Below, piece after piece: positions 11,921 through 22,978 of a stretch of DNA of 64,000 nt. The translations under genes were made by a program, and so were the position numbers. Each line of letters starts with the position of its first letter. The stretch's first letter is position 1. Source of the DNA: CAVXXB01 sp963765585 (GTDB lineage: Bacteria; Calditrichota; Calditrichia; JAJRVZ01); the NCBI GenBank assembly GCA_963765585.1, contig CAVXXB010000017.1, forward strand, positions 1-64,000. The letters run 5' to 3'. The notes beneath the pieces are model-generated. The model saw only the letters and a program-made list of their open reading frames with translations, ran no database searches and was not told where the DNA came from.

Positions 11921-13135
11921 TTAGGGGAGGGTCACTGTAAAAAACGTCCCATACACCGTCTTCCCATCACCCTCTTCCACCTCATGATACACTTGAACCA
12001 CATTGGGTTCCACTTCTGCAATATAGCCTATAGTTGCGGGTGTTGCCATATTGAAATGCACCCTTCCATGTTTTACCATGATCATCGGAGAAGATCAGCC
12101 AGTTTCCCGGCCGGCTGTAAGCACAGACGATAACTGCCATTTTGCAGGGTTACTGCACCGGGAGACACTCCACGATCGGCAATTTGTGCCGGTGGTGTCC
12201 AGGTTTTACCACCATCCGTTGAGCGTGAACAATACATGGGCGTAGGAAACAAATTAGTCGTTCCGCCATTCCGTCCACCACTTCGCATCAGACAAATCAA
12301 ATCCCCATTGGCCGCCTGGACCAGTTCGGCTTCCCGGAAGCCCTCCTGGGTAATAGCCGGTACGACTGCCGTTGGTTTTGTATCCTCATCGGCAAAACCT
12401 TGTTCACCAAGCGGATGATCATCGGGAATTCCCCGCCCCAGCATTTTATCATAAGCCACCAGATACCGGGTCACCCCAGCTATGGCCCTTATCCCTGGAA
12501 AAAACCACTATGGTTCGATATTTTCGCTGACCCAATTCGGGCGGATAACCATCACACAACTCAGTATCTCCCTCAAAATTGCCGTACATTGTCGCGATTA
12601 AATTGCCATTGGGCAGTTTTAACAAGCCATGATGAAAGAGAAAGCCGTCAATCATATCACCGCCACCGGTCCGGACATGCGAAACATTTGGTATATTTAC
12701 TTTAATTTCTTCATCCTCTACTGTCTTCCAGTTATCAGTAGATCTTTTAATTTTTGCAATAAAAGTATCACCACTTTGCCGCCTGGAATTCCGTTTAATA
12801 CTGATTATATCTCCATCACCCATATCAAGAGCCACTTTTTCGCCTGGTGCCGGCGGCCCGGGTTTCCAGGTCTTGCCGTTGTCATATGACCACATGGATT
12901 GGTCACCCCGGCCCACTACCAGCCGGCCATCGGTAAATCGAAAAGCAAGTGCCGTTTTTGTATCCGGCAGTATAGGCACCGAGTTCCCGGCAGTTACCTT
13001 TATACCATCAATTTCAGGAACGGTAAATTTAATTGGCTGTGCATTTACTGATAATGAGAAAAGAAGGAGTAGAATCAGCACCCCGCCATACTTACCTGTC
13101 ATCTTTTTTAAAAATAAATATTTAATAGATACCAT
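11921..13135 (-). CDS. Secreted BNR/sialidase-fold protein, frameshifted
   Basis: The ATG at 13135 has a GAGG Shine-Dalgarno 5 bases upstream and opens a long hydrophobic signal sequence ending SLSVNAQ. Asp-box-like motifs (SYDNGKTWKPG, SRDKGHSWGDP, STDGGKTWTPP, SDDHGKTWKG) recur as in six-bladed sialidase-like propellers. The frame breaks near 12460 (after GHSWGDPV), near 12115 (after NGSYR) and again near 12050. Downstream motifs continue in the new frames to FFTVTLP, whose stop TAA lies inside a C-rich 3'-end element. The fold is well supported. Activity is not: exo-sialidase, another glycan hydrolase or a non-enzymatic propeller are all possible. Confidence 0.75.
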
Positions 13136-13696
13136 GATTACCTCAGAATATAATGAATAGAATGTATCAGACCCTGAATCCCTTAAATAAATCATTGCAG
13201 GCATCGGGGTGATGTAGTTAACTTAGTTCTGAATCTGAAGAGAAATATAAATATTTTTTGTATTAATCGTAAATGTTTTATCAATACAGTCTGATTATTT
13301 CACAATTATATCACCAAGACTCGAGGACAAGACAAAAAAAGACAATAAAAATATATGAAATGCCAAAATTGTATATTTTAATTCAAATATTTCTGATAAC
13401 CCATTATTTTGTCTGATGTTTTGTCTTTGTGCCCTAGTGGTTATGAATATTTCAGGCTAAAATATATAGAATAAATTATTAATTAGTGTTAAATTTTTAA
13501 TAATCATTTATCTTGTTCTGACCAGGTGTTTACATATTTTTAACCGCAAAGTTCGGAGAGGAGACGCTAAGTACGCAAAATAAATAATTATAAATCTTTG
13601 CGAATCTCTCATAATTCTTTGCGTACATTGCGGTTAAGAAGACATTATCCATGTGGCCGCGGGTGAATTAAATTTTAATTGACAAGAGGTAAATAA
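13136..13696. repeat. Intergenic region upstream of cydAB with an inverted-repeat element
   Basis: These genes diverge, so promoters for both should lie here. Bases 13540-13638 form an approximately 100-bp element with inverted ends, starting TTTAACCGCAAAG and ending CTTTGCGTACATTGCGGTTAA. The same type recurs near 25757, 27519, 29149 and 63386. The rest is AT-rich with no gene. An AAGAGG Shine-Dalgarno precedes cydA. Confidence 0.65.
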
Positions 13697-15082
13697 ATGG
13701 ATGTTGAAATTCTGGCACGAGTGCAATTTGCACTGACCATTGCCTTCCACTATATATATCCGCCGTTAAGTATCGGCATAGGCGTACTGCTGGTAGTCAT
13801 GGAAGGAATGTATCTGAAAACCAAAAACGAAGTCTATAAACAGATGACAAAATTCTGGGTTAAAATATTTGCCCTGACATTTGCCATCGGTGTGGCGACT
13901 GGCATCGTGATGGAATTTGAATTTGGCACCAACTGGGCGACCTATTCACGATATGTGGGTGATATTTTTGGCAGTGCATTAGCCGCAGAGGGAATTTTCG
14001 CTTTTTTTCTGGAATCCGGTTTTCTGGCTATTCTTGTATTTGGCTGGAATAAAGTGAGTCCGCGCATTCATTTTTTATCCACCATAATGGTCTCACTGGG
14101 TTCCATGCTCAGTGCAGTCTGGATTGTCGTGGCTAATTCCTGGCAACAATCACCGGCCGGTTATCATATCGTGGGGGAAGGATTAGCTGCACGTGCCGAA
14201 ATAACCAATTTCTGGGATATGTTATTTAATCCATCTTCGATGGATCGCCTTTCGCATGTTCTGTCCGGATGCTGGCAATCCGGCGCTTTTTTGGTGATAA
14301 GTGTGAGTGCTTTTTATATCCTGAGGAACAAACATGTCGAACTTTCTCAGAGAGCACTAAAAATCGGATTGCTCCTGGCGATCTTTGCATCCCTTTTTCA
14401 ACTATATACGGGTCATCAAAGTGCCATTGGTGTCAGCGAAAATCAACCGGCCAAACTCGCCGCCTTTGAGGGGCATTATGACTCTTCTGCCGTTGCACCG
14501 ATATATCTTTTCGGTTGGGTGGATGATCGGCAGGAAACAGTCAGATTTGGAGTTGCTATCCCTGGCATGCTGAGTTATATGATTTATGGCGATTGTGAAC
14601 ATCCCGTCACCGGGCTCAATGCTTTCAAACCGGAAGATCGTCCCCCGGTAAATATTGTTTTTCAATCCTGACCATCTGATGGTGGCGATCGGGTTTTCTT
14701 GATTGCTATCAGCTTGCTCGGCTTATTTTTATGGTGGCGTGGTTCTCTTTTTAAAGTACAATGGTCTCTTTATGTGCTGATATTTTCCGTGTTACTACCT
14801 CAGGCTGCCAATCAGCTGGGCTGGATTTCAGCCGAAGTTGGCAGGCAACCCTGGATTGTCTATAATCTGCTACGAACCTCTGATGCATTATCCAAGGTTG
14901 TATCCGCTAATCAAATCTGGTTTTCACTGATCATGTTTATATTAATATATAGTCTGTTATTCGTTCTCTTTTTATATTTGTTAAATGAAAAAATTAAACA
15001 TGGACCGGAACCAGTTGATACGACCTCTTCAGTTTACGCACAGCAAAAAGCGCTGTTTAAACAAGAAAGTCGGGGTGAATGA
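13697..15082 (+). CDS. cydA: Cytochrome bd ubiquinol oxidase subunit I (two compensating frameshifts)
   Basis: The protein begins MDVEILARVQFALTIAFHYI, with the N-terminal His that ligates heme b595 in the family. Multiple membrane helices follow, together with GHQSAIGVSENQPAKLAAFEGHY of the quinol-binding side and the diagnostic GRQPWIVYNLLRTSDA. The Q loop is of the short type and total length is 461 residues. One extra base at about 14668 creates a TGA. One missing T in a T-run at about 14697 restores the frame about 27 bases later, so the two breaks cancel, a signature of sequence error. An AAGAGG ribosome-binding site precedes the ATG. The stop overlaps cydB (ATGATG). Product: quinol-oxidising, oxygen-reducing terminal oxidase in the inner membrane, used at low oxygen. 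Confidence 0.95.
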
Positions 15083-16111
15083 TGGAATTGTCACTGGATT
15101 TGAACATAACCTGGTTTGCGCTGATTGGTGTCTTATTAAGCGGATATGCCATATTGGATGGATTTGATTTGGGTGTCGGTGCAATCTATTTATTTGTAAA
15201 AGGAGATGAGAACCGCCGACTGGTGCTTAATTCGATTGGTCCGGTATGGGATGGCAACGAAGTCTGGCTGGTTACCGGCGGCGGCGCATTATTCGCCGCA
15301 TTTCCCCATGTATATGCCACCGTTTTCTCCGGATTCTACAATGCATTTATGCTGTTAATATTTGTACTAATTTTTCGGGCAGTGGCAATTGAGTTCCGGA
15401 GTAAAGAGAAGGCAATCTGGTGGCGCAATATGTGGGACCGCGCTTTTAGTATTGCCAGTATTACGATTGCATTCCTGATGGGCGTAGCGATTGGCAATAT
15501 CGTCACCGGTATACCCATCGGGCCGGACAAAGAATTTGCCGGCACTTTCTGGAGTTTAATCAATCCATATACACTAATAGTGGGTGTGACGACTGTTTCA
15601 CTATTTTTGATGCATGGAACGATCTATGCAGTAATGAAAACAGAAGGTGAATTACAAAACAGCATTGAAAAGATGGATCAATAACACCATCATCTTTTTT
15701 GTAATTACCTATGTTACGGTAACTAATGCCACACTGATATACTTTCCATCCATGACCCAGCATTTTGTTGACTATCCCATACTTTTTATTGTGGCTTTAT
15801 TAAATATGCTGGCAATCGCCAATATTCCCAGGCAAATACATCACGGCAGAGAATTCAGAGCATTTCTCGTTTCATGTGCCACTATTATTACACTTATGAT
15901 GTTATTTGCAATCGGGATATTTCCCAATATGGTATTATCCACTCCCAATCCGGAATTTAGTCTAACCATCTACAATGCCGCCTCATCGCAAAAGACCCTG
16001 GGCATTATGCTCACATTTGCTTTAATCGGAATTCCGTTCGTGCTGGCATACACAATAAGCATTTACTGGATATTCAGGGGAAAGGTAAAACTGGACGCCA
16101 CCAGCTATTAG
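15082..16111 (+). CDS. cydB: Cytochrome bd ubiquinol oxidase subunit II (one frameshift)
   Basis: The sequence GYAILDGFDLGVGAIYLF followed by GPVWDGNEVWLVTGGGALFAAFP is the CydB hallmark. Helices continue through FSLTIYNAASSQKTLGIMLT to the C-terminus, giving 342 residues after correction. One extra A near 15672 (IEK/MDQ instead of IEKWINNT) shifts the frame. The ATG at 15082 overlaps the cydA stop; the ATG at 15079 is an alternative. Tight coupling with cydA supports a cydAB operon. No cydX or cydCD assembly genes are visible in the window. Confidence 0.93.
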
Positions 16112-16182
16112 CCGCAGATTTACACCTACTAAAGGACTACTTACTATGAGGCAAAAATACCGGGAGACGACTATTCTGATTC

Positions 16183-16199
16183 ACCCCTAAAGGGGTTTT
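16183..16199 (+). terminator. Putative intrinsic terminator after cydAB
   Basis: Inverted repeat ACCCCT-AA-AGGGGT is followed by TTT, 72 bases after the cydB stop. A second hairpin (AGAACCGC / GCGGTTCT, 8-bp stem, 3-base loop) follows at 16234-16252. Either could end the cydAB transcript. The remainder of 16112-16590 shows no gene. Confidence 0.55.
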
Positions 16200-16590
16200 C
16201 AATGTTTTTGGTAATTCTATTTACGACAAATATAGAACCGCTGCGCGGTTCTTTGTATATCCTTGATATCATAGCCCGTCAGTGCTAAAATATTTCCAGG
16301 AAATAAAATTATTAAGCCAAAAACCAATTTTCAGCATTCCAGGTGAACTAATATTCCCCGGCACATTTACATTCTAATTCCAGAATAAAATTTTTGTCCT
16401 ACAATATTGTATACGATTAATTCAACCTGGATGACCGTCAAACGCCGATAAACGATAATTATTATATATGATTTGATCAATTGGCAAGCTCCCGAACTAT
16501 CGTGAAATAAAACTAAAAATTCTGAAATGAAAGATAGAAATTATTTGGTGGCTTTGATCGTTGGTTATAGGTTAAGGATGGAAATAAATA

Positions 16591-17307
16591 ATGCGTTATA
16601 TCTATTATTAGTATTATTGTATTTTTAGGATGTGAAAAATTTACCGGTCACAATTATGAAAGCGAAAGCATCGCTGATAAATCGCGAGTATATGGAACAA
16701 TACGAAATAAATTTAACTCAAGTGAGCGGGTTGTAAACGCCCATGTGGAAATCGGTTACATTACAACCCAAACGGATTAATCGGGCCACTATGATGCAGA
16801 TTACATAATATATACAGGATGATAATCGCAACAAACCGGTTGACATTTATATCACGGCGCCTAACTATCACGATTTGCAGACGGATTTCCTGGTATTCCC
16901 ACCGGAGAGCGAAATTGACCTGGAAATGGGATATGGTGCACCGATAATCGAAAAAATCTGGCTAGGTTGCCGGAAGAAATTGTGCATCAGGTATGGTCAC
17001 GGATTATCAGGGAATTGAAAATATCCAATCGGTTACAACCGGCATCTATTATGTCAAATTTGATGATCCCGGAGATTCGGATCGAAACCATTGCGATGCA
17101 GTTGTTAACAAAATTTCTGATAATTCCGCTTATTATTATGCCACCGCGCTGCCTTCGCTTCCTGATGGCTGGTTCTACGATCCGGTTGATCCAACCCATA
17201 TTCAATTTACAGTCACAGACCGGGACAGTTTTGTCACCCTTATCGACCAAAAATATTCGGATATTATGTCACCAACACCATTGTTTCCCTACGACAATCT
17301 CCCATAG
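16591..17307 (+). pseudogene. Broken small lipoprotein gene, unknown function
   Basis: An AAGGATGG ribosome-binding site precedes an ATG at 16591. After an early frame change the translation reads SIISIIVFLGCEKFTGHNYE, a lipobox-type signal sequence with Cys. A segment then resembles a carboxypeptidase-regulatory/CNA-like beta domain (VYGTIRNKF, VVNAHVEIGYITT). The frame changes again near 16780-16820 and 16970. The last part, 16993-17307, is open (TDYQGIENIQSVTTGIYYVKF to SPTPLFPYDNLP). I do not recognise the family. Several indels in 700 bases make either real decay or poor local sequence possible. Confidence 0.5.
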
Positions 17308-17464
17308 CATCATTTTAGATGTCACTAGATTTCTCATTTTATACCATTGTTATTCATGGTGATAATACACTCCGGGTTTTGAGAATCTTTGCCTTTAACA
17401 TGCTTTTTAATAGATTGAACTGTGTTATTCATTTTTAAAAAAAACATATTTGGACGGAGGCGAA

Positions 17465-17946
17465 ATGCGAATCTATCCTGTCATTTTTATTGCGAATATG
17501 AGTGTGGGAATTACCTTTCATGCGTGCTCGGATCAGCAAAAACTTACAAACCTGGAAACAGAAATATTGAGTGCATTAATTGTAAATTTCCAGAATGTGG
17601 CACAGGGCTCAGTCGGTCCCGATCAATCGGGAAATGTATTATACTCTTAAAACATATCGCCCATATCAAAGCAACAGTGACCACATCACTGGCGTATGCC
17701 ATGCTAATTGATACTGAGGGACGTATTGTTGCACATAACATGCTGGGCAATACGTATTTCGGCGGTCAGATCCTGGATGATGAGATTACACGAAAAGTTT
17801 TGGCATATAATGATGCTCAAAAACCATATTTTCAGTTCTATATTTCTAAAGATGGTAAAGACGTAATTGACATATCATTACCGGTGATGAAAGTAGAAGA
17901 TGAATCTGTTGCTGAAGGTTTTGTGCGAATTGGTGTATTTAAATAG
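17465..17946 (+). CDS. Exported small sensory-like (Cache/PAS-like) domain protein, frameshifted
   Basis: A strong GGAGG Shine-Dalgarno (17456-17460) precedes ATG 17465. The start encodes a signal peptide (MRIYPVIFIANMSVGITFHA). The frame breaks near 17645 after SGNVLYS and continues as LKHIAHIKATVTTSLAYAMLIDTEGRIVAHN to VAEGFVRIGVFK. The YAMLIDTEGRIVAHN strand-turn-strand and the closing AEGFVRIG motif resemble extracytoplasmic Cache-type ligand-binding modules. There is no output domain. It may be a free-standing periplasmic sensor piece or the remnant of a larger sensor; function is unknown. Confidence 0.5.
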
Positions 17947-18043
17947 AAATATGAAAATTCTTTAAATTAAAAAATGGTTAAAAGTTATGTATTGCTAATT
18001 TGTAATTCTAAAATTCAAAATTCGAAATTCGAAATTCGAAATT

Positions 18044-19115
18044 TCAAAAGGCTTCTTCTATGCCAAAATAAATACCATTGGTATCCTTACCAAAACCAAT
18101 ATCCATGCGCAAATTGATTTTTTCTTTTTTATCAAATAGAAAACGTAATCCGAAACCAAAACTTGGTTTCCGATTTCGAATTTGCAGACCGGTAATTTCC
18201 GGACCACATCTCCTGACCCGGCAAATGCAACCGCTCCAAACCGCCACCAGACAAACTGGCGATACTCCACCTGAGCGGCAAAATAATTATTATCTCTCTG
18301 TACGAGACCCGTAAATAACCACGCATGAGACTGCTGCCTCCCAAAGCCGGCAGTTTATAAAATGGTGGATTCCCACCGGTACCGCTATAATAGATCTGCG
18401 CCGCAATTACTTTTTGTTCTCCTACAGTCCAATAGCGCCGGGCATCCAGTTCAATCCGGCTATAGGTATAATCACTCCCCAGATCCTGGGTATAAAAAAG
18501 AATTTTGGCCTTCGTTATACCACCAATATTTGGGGAAAAAACATGATCCCGGATGTCCCAAACCCATACAATGCCTAACCCGGAGACACACCTCCCTCAC
18601 TTCCCTGAACAGTATATCCTCAAGATCGGGATTTTCTTTTATGTCTATCAAACTGTATTTCCGGTACTCAAGAACCAATCCCAAGCGATCACTGATTACA
18701 ATAGCCGAAGGTACCTGGAAATCGATAATTCCACCCATATTTTCAAGAACATATTCCTCTGTCCCTAAATCCGGAGTATTGTTACCTACTCCATAAAATC
18801 GATCGACTTTATTTCCATATCGTATATCAATTGAAGAAGCCATTTTATTCTTATAAAAAAACAGATTAGAAATCGCAGAAAACTCATAGGTTTTAACTGT
18901 CGAGTAAAATGCAGAGAAGTGATTGGATGGATTAGGACATGTCTTTTTGTGAAAAAAATGTAAAAACACCGCCTGCACCAAAAGCAAATTCAGTTTCCGG
19001 GGTATAATATACATACCGGTAGGCACTCAGTGAAGACTGATAGTTTTTATTCGTCTCGGCTTCATCCTGTGCTGCTACTCAGCAGTTCCTATGGTAATTA
19101 TACATATCAGAAAGA
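18044..19115 (-). pseudogene. Omp85/BamA-TamA-like outer-membrane beta-barrel protein, multiply frameshifted
   Basis: Stitched translation on the minus strand gives EAETNKNYQSSLSAYRY, YYTPETEFAFGAG, the strand text VDRFYGVGNNTPDLG, GGSSLMRGYL (the conserved loop motif of Omp85 barrels), VEYRQFVWWRFGAVAFAG, and a terminal strand ending IYFGIEEAF with C-terminal Phe. This is the layout of the BamA/TamA 'surface antigen' C-terminal barrel without POTRA domains. At least four frame changes occur (near 19075, 18610, 18540 and 18200), and the signal peptide region is unclear. Whether it is a true pseudogene or a gene hit by sequencing errors cannot be decided. Lipid or protein export roles are possible for the family. 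Confidence 0.65.
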
Positions 19116-19438
19116 GAAAACGAGAACTTAAAATTAATCACGTTTTTCAATCCAATTATTCAAAAAAAATATTCAGGCAGTATAAATTTACCTGCAGAAG
19201 TGGTGTTCTGGCGTTTAATTCAACTTAACTATTGAACTGTCATGAGTCAATAACCCACCCCCTTTATCCCCCTCCCTCCCTTCGGCAAGGAGGGGGAAAC
19301 CTCTGGGTAAATTCCCTTCATGCCTTCCAATAAGAAGGGAGGAAGGGGAAACCATCACTGTAGGGATACGGCACCCGTAAAACGGGGTCTTCGACCTCCA
19401 TGCCGTGAAGCAGGAGGGAGGGGATTTAAGGGAGGGTC
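19116..19438. repeat. Repeat cluster downstream of the TonB receptor gene
   Basis: The stretch contains C-rich elements at about 19254-19300, a TAGGGATACGGCACCCGTAAA-type palindrome at about 19360-19409, and a G-rich copy at about 19405-19437 that touches the stop codon of the TonB receptor. No coding potential was seen. Confidence 0.75.
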
Positions 19439-21706
19439 TTAAAAATAGACTTTATAAAGCAATTTAATATTTCTTCCCGGTTCAGGCATAATATCTTTTA
19501 CCCGGTTTAAATGTTGCCGGTATTCCGTATTGGTTGCATTTTCGATTGAGAAAGTGAGGGTATGTAAAAAGTTTAACGCCTGGAAGTAATATTGAGCCGA
19601 TAGATCTAAAACAACATATCCGGCAGTTGGCGTCTCAAATTCACCCACACGTTCCTGACTATCAGCGAAACAATCCCACCCTGCACAGAAAAACTACCAG
19701 ACTCGTAACTCAATCCAACCCGGCCGTTTAACGGTGGTATCTGTGGAAGCGGTGTTCCCTTTTCAACCAAATCACCTTTCACATAATCAACACTCCCAAC
19801 AGTACCAGGGACCATAAAAATGCCAAACAAAGGTCGTCTCAACTCCGGTCATAAGAGCGTCTTCTCCTACATATCGTACAGGAATAAGTTTGCCCGGCGC
19901 AGGCTTCTGCGGCCTGTATTTTTGGAAAGAATACCCTTTGATATCGTTACGAAAAACTGCCAGATGCCAATTTGATTCTCACCTGTATAATCCAGAAAGA
20001 CTTCTGCTCCAAATCCGTTTTCTTTCCAAGTTCAGAGTTGCCAACTTCATACGCATAAGCAGCAAGATGCGACCTTCAGAGAATAACTCTTCAATTCCCG
20101 GCGCACAAAGCTATCATCAGCATTGAACCAACTGTGAAACTACCCCGTATAATACCCCACAGTAACACCACCAGATAAATCACCAAATTCCCGATGACAA
20201 TATACAGACTATAATCTGCCCGTTCTACGACCTTTTCTTCATGCAGAACCACCAGATTTATGGTCGTACCGCAGTGAGGCGCTAAAACCAAATCTTCCCA
20301 GATCATGTTCACCGTATAAAAATCCGGCGTAAGAATACTCCTTTGAAGCGGGTGTAAAGTTGAGTCCGATGAGGCATAATCACGCATTTCACCCACAGAC
20401 CAATTTCACCATCCACAAAAGCTCCCTTTTCGTTAAAGTGTGTTAATACATTTACATGTGTGTGACCACGCCAAACCGAACGCCAACCTGATCATTAAAT
20501 TCAAATCTGTATGTTTTTATCCTTATATAAGTAATTGAGATCCGTTCGATACCACCAGGGCAAACCGGGATAAATTTCAGACTGCGACTCAAAATGCTCA
20601 CGGTTTAAATCAATCCGTACACCATTTGGATGTCCACCATTTGGATCTGGCGGAATTCCATACTCTGATTCGTATAAACTACCGGATGCTCCCAGGAAAC
20701 CCCATTGGGGGAAATACGAAAGTCCGGCGGTGGCGTTTTTTGTCTCGATATCGGTATTTTGCAAAGTCTGATTCGGGGATTCTATGTCATCGGCTTTGCG
20801 ATAACTGCCCTCAAAACGTGTGGCAAATTTACCAAGAGGTATTGTCAGATTCGCGCCTCCGGCATAACCCTGATTCACAGACTCGCCCTGTAAACTCAGG
20901 GTTCCCTCAATTCTGTGAGGCAGAGTAGCGGGGACATATCCCCGTGAAACATTGATCACACCGCCAATGGTATTGGATCCATAGATTAGCGCAGCGGGTC
21001 CGCGGATCACCTCTATCCGCTGGGCATTCATGGGTTCGATAACCACGGCATGATCTGTAGAAGATGCCGATAAATCACCGGTACGTTCACCATCCTCGAG
21101 AATAAGTAAGCGATCGCCACCCAGTCCACGTAAAACCGGTCGTGCCGGTGCCGGCCCCATGGTTCTTTGCGCAAGTCCCGGCTCACCCTCGAGTGTTTTG
21201 GCAATCGTGACACCCAGATTCTGCCGTAATTTTTTCCCACTGACTTCTACCACAGGCTCTTGCATCGCAGAAATTACATCAAATTTATCCGATTCAACCA
21301 CAATCTCTTCGGTGCTCATGGGGCTGTATTTAAGCTTTATCGTGATAAAATTAGTGTCTTTTGCAGCAATCTGAACAATAACATCCTCATCCTGATAACC
21401 TACGCGAAATATCAGGAGTTCATATTTACCAGCCGGGATATCGTAGAAATGAAATGAACCATCCTCATGGGCCGTAACCGAACTATTAATTTTTTCGATA
21501 TATAATGATGCCCAACCCAATCCTTCTCCGGTCCTGGCATCGACTACAACCCCAACCAGACTACCATTTATCGCAGGTCCCGCCGGATAGACGGCAGCTG
21601 ACGCCACATGTATCAGCCCGAGCAACAGAAATATAAATATATAAATTCTTTGCTTCAGAATCTTCATCGCTTGATTAAATATATATATGAGCACCTTAAT
21701 TCTCAT
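19439..21706 (-). CDS. TonB-dependent outer-membrane receptor with N-terminal carboxypeptidase-regulatory domain (frameshifted barrel)
   Basis: The first 401 residues are intact: signal peptide (KQRIYIFIFLLLGLIHVASA), a CarboxypepD_reg-like domain (GVVVDARTGEGLGWASLYIE, then VGYQDEDVIVQI), and a plug domain with VLRGLGGDRLLILEDGERTG and IEVIRGPAALIYGSNTIGG. The barrel starts normally and then suffers several frame changes between about 20500 and 19640. The C-terminus is recognisable (VVLDLSAQYYF, ENATNTEYRQHL, terminal LLYKVYF with Phe). The start could instead be the ATG at 21667. Upstream genes encode His-rich exported proteins, so a metal or metallophore substrate is the best guess. The stop is followed directly by a G-rich 3'-end element. 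Confidence 0.87.
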
Positions 21707-21750
21707 TTTACTGTTAGTTCATTTTCTGATTCAACAAACCAGTTTCATAA

Positions 21751-22218
21751 TTATGGATTTACAGCTACAACCGTAATGGGAATTTCCTTTGATTCAAAAT
21801 CTTTGTGATCGTGATGATTCAATAGTATGGTTATTCCTGTCGTACCTTCTTTCATTCCCTCAATGCGAAATTGATATTGTAACTGTTCCTCAGATTTTGC
21901 CACCACTTCTGCGACGGAATTGTCAGCCACACTCCAGCCCATTGACCATTCATCTGTCGTTGGGATACCAACATCACCATCCTCGGCGATATACTTTATA
22001 TTTAACAAGGCGGTTTGTGCGCCCTTCGTAACTTCTATAGCGCCTGATACAATACCATCAACATATGATACTATTGTATCTCCGTTCGCAATAAGATAGA
22101 GCCCGATGGCTTCAAAATGTTGTTCTTCCGGTTCAACCGGATTATCATTACTGCACCCAAATATAAAAGTGAGTAGTAATGACAATGATGCTAAATTTTT
22201 TATTGATCGATTAAACAT
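21751..22218 (-). CDS. Small lipoprotein with HHDHKDFES motif, TonB-receptor partner
   Basis: ATG 22218 has a GAGG Shine-Dalgarno 6 bases upstream, better supported than the in-frame TTG at 22230. The signal sequence ends in a lipobox (LLLTFIFGCSND), so it should be an envelope lipoprotein. The mature part is beta-rich, acidic, with a repeated GTTGITILLNHHDHKDFESK ending that offers a cluster of potential metal ligands. It lies 44 bases upstream of the TonB receptor on the same strand and downstream of a small membrane protein that also carries HHDH. I infer an accessory metal-binding role. I cannot name the family. Confidence 0.7.
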   Translation of the reverse strand: MFNRSIKNLASLSLLLTFIFGCSNDNPVEPEEQHFEAIGLYLIANGDTIVSYVDGIVSGAIEVTKGAQTALLNIKYIAEDGDVGIPTTDEWSMGWSVADNSVAEVVAKSEEQLQYQFRIEGMKEGTTGITILLNHHDHKDFESKEIPITVVAVNP

Positions 22219-22370
22219 AATAATCCTCAAATTAAAGGTTTTTGATTTATCAACTGAATAAACTAATAAAATAAATGGAGATAGTCGAAATAGATGGAAA
22301 ACTCACGGCTATAAATTCGCTATCGGTATTGTATTTAGTTTATTTCCGTAATAATGATCTTGATGGCTGG

Positions 22371-22655
22371 TTATTTGGGAGGGGCGCGATCTGAAAATAT
22401 AGAGCGCGGCACATAAAGTGGGATATATGTGGTATAAAATATCCTTGTAAATTTTGGCCTAAAATCTGTGCGTAGCAATAACAGCAGCAAAAATAAAAGC
22501 CCGGCAGCCAGCGCATTTTGAAAAACGGCCACTGCACAGGTTTTTGATACATTGGTCAATGCCTGGTGATCATGGTGGAAATCAGCAGTGATCACCAGTA
22601 ACACCAGTATTACAGCAAATAGTGAGATCGTAGATTTTAGTATGGTCTGTTTCAT
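22371..22655 (-). CDS. Small two-helix membrane protein with HHDH motif
   Basis: This 94-residue protein has two hydrophobic stretches (SLFAVILVLLVITADF and NALAAGLLFLLLLLL) separated by FHHDHQALTNVSKTCAVA. It resembles the small His/Cys proteins (DUF2946-like) often found near metal-related TonB receptors, but the similarity is only by eye. It is the first gene of a three-gene minus-strand set with the lipoprotein and the TonB receptor. No clear Shine-Dalgarno is present; an A-rich tract precedes the ATG. An imperfect AT-rich dyad (GAAACATAATTTTGC, 22677-22691) lies just upstream and could be a Fur/Zur-type operator, with low confidence. Confidence 0.6.
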   Translation of the reverse strand: MKQTILKSTISLFAVILVLLVITADFHHDHQALTNVSKTCAVAVFQNALAAGLLFLLLLLLRTDFRPKFTRIFYTTYIPLYVPRSIFSDRAPPK

Positions 22656-22978
22656 ATTTTTTTTAATATAAAAGGTGAAACATAATTTTGCAATGTTTTG
22701 TTCCGGACGGCACTCTATAACCCTCCCCTATATCCCCTCCCTCCCTTCCGTACGGAAGGCATGGAGGGGACTTTTAAAATTCTAATAGTTTTCCAATCAT
22801 TTGCTTTAATAATAGTGGTTTTGGATTTGCGAATTGGTATTTGATGTTTGTTTGGATTCAGTAGGGATACGACACCCGTAAAACGGGGTCTTCGACATGC
22901 CGTGTCCCTACGATGGAATTTGCATCTGGTTAAGTCCCCTCTTTGCGGTCCCGTGAAGCGGGATCGGAGGGAGGGGAT
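22656..22978. repeat. Repeat-filled intergenic region
   Basis: It carries a C-rich 3'-end element (22717-22772), a TAGGGATACGACACCCGTAAA / GCCGTGTCCCTA imperfect palindrome (22861-22911) and an opposite-orientation G-rich element (22931-22992). The last of these overlaps the stop codon of galK. No gene was seen apart from the promoter region of the TonB operon near 22680-22715. Confidence 0.75.

Noticed and set aside
13681..13690. TTGACA as a -35 promoter box for cydAB
   Set aside because: It lies only about 12 bases before the start codon, leaving no room for a -10 box and leader.
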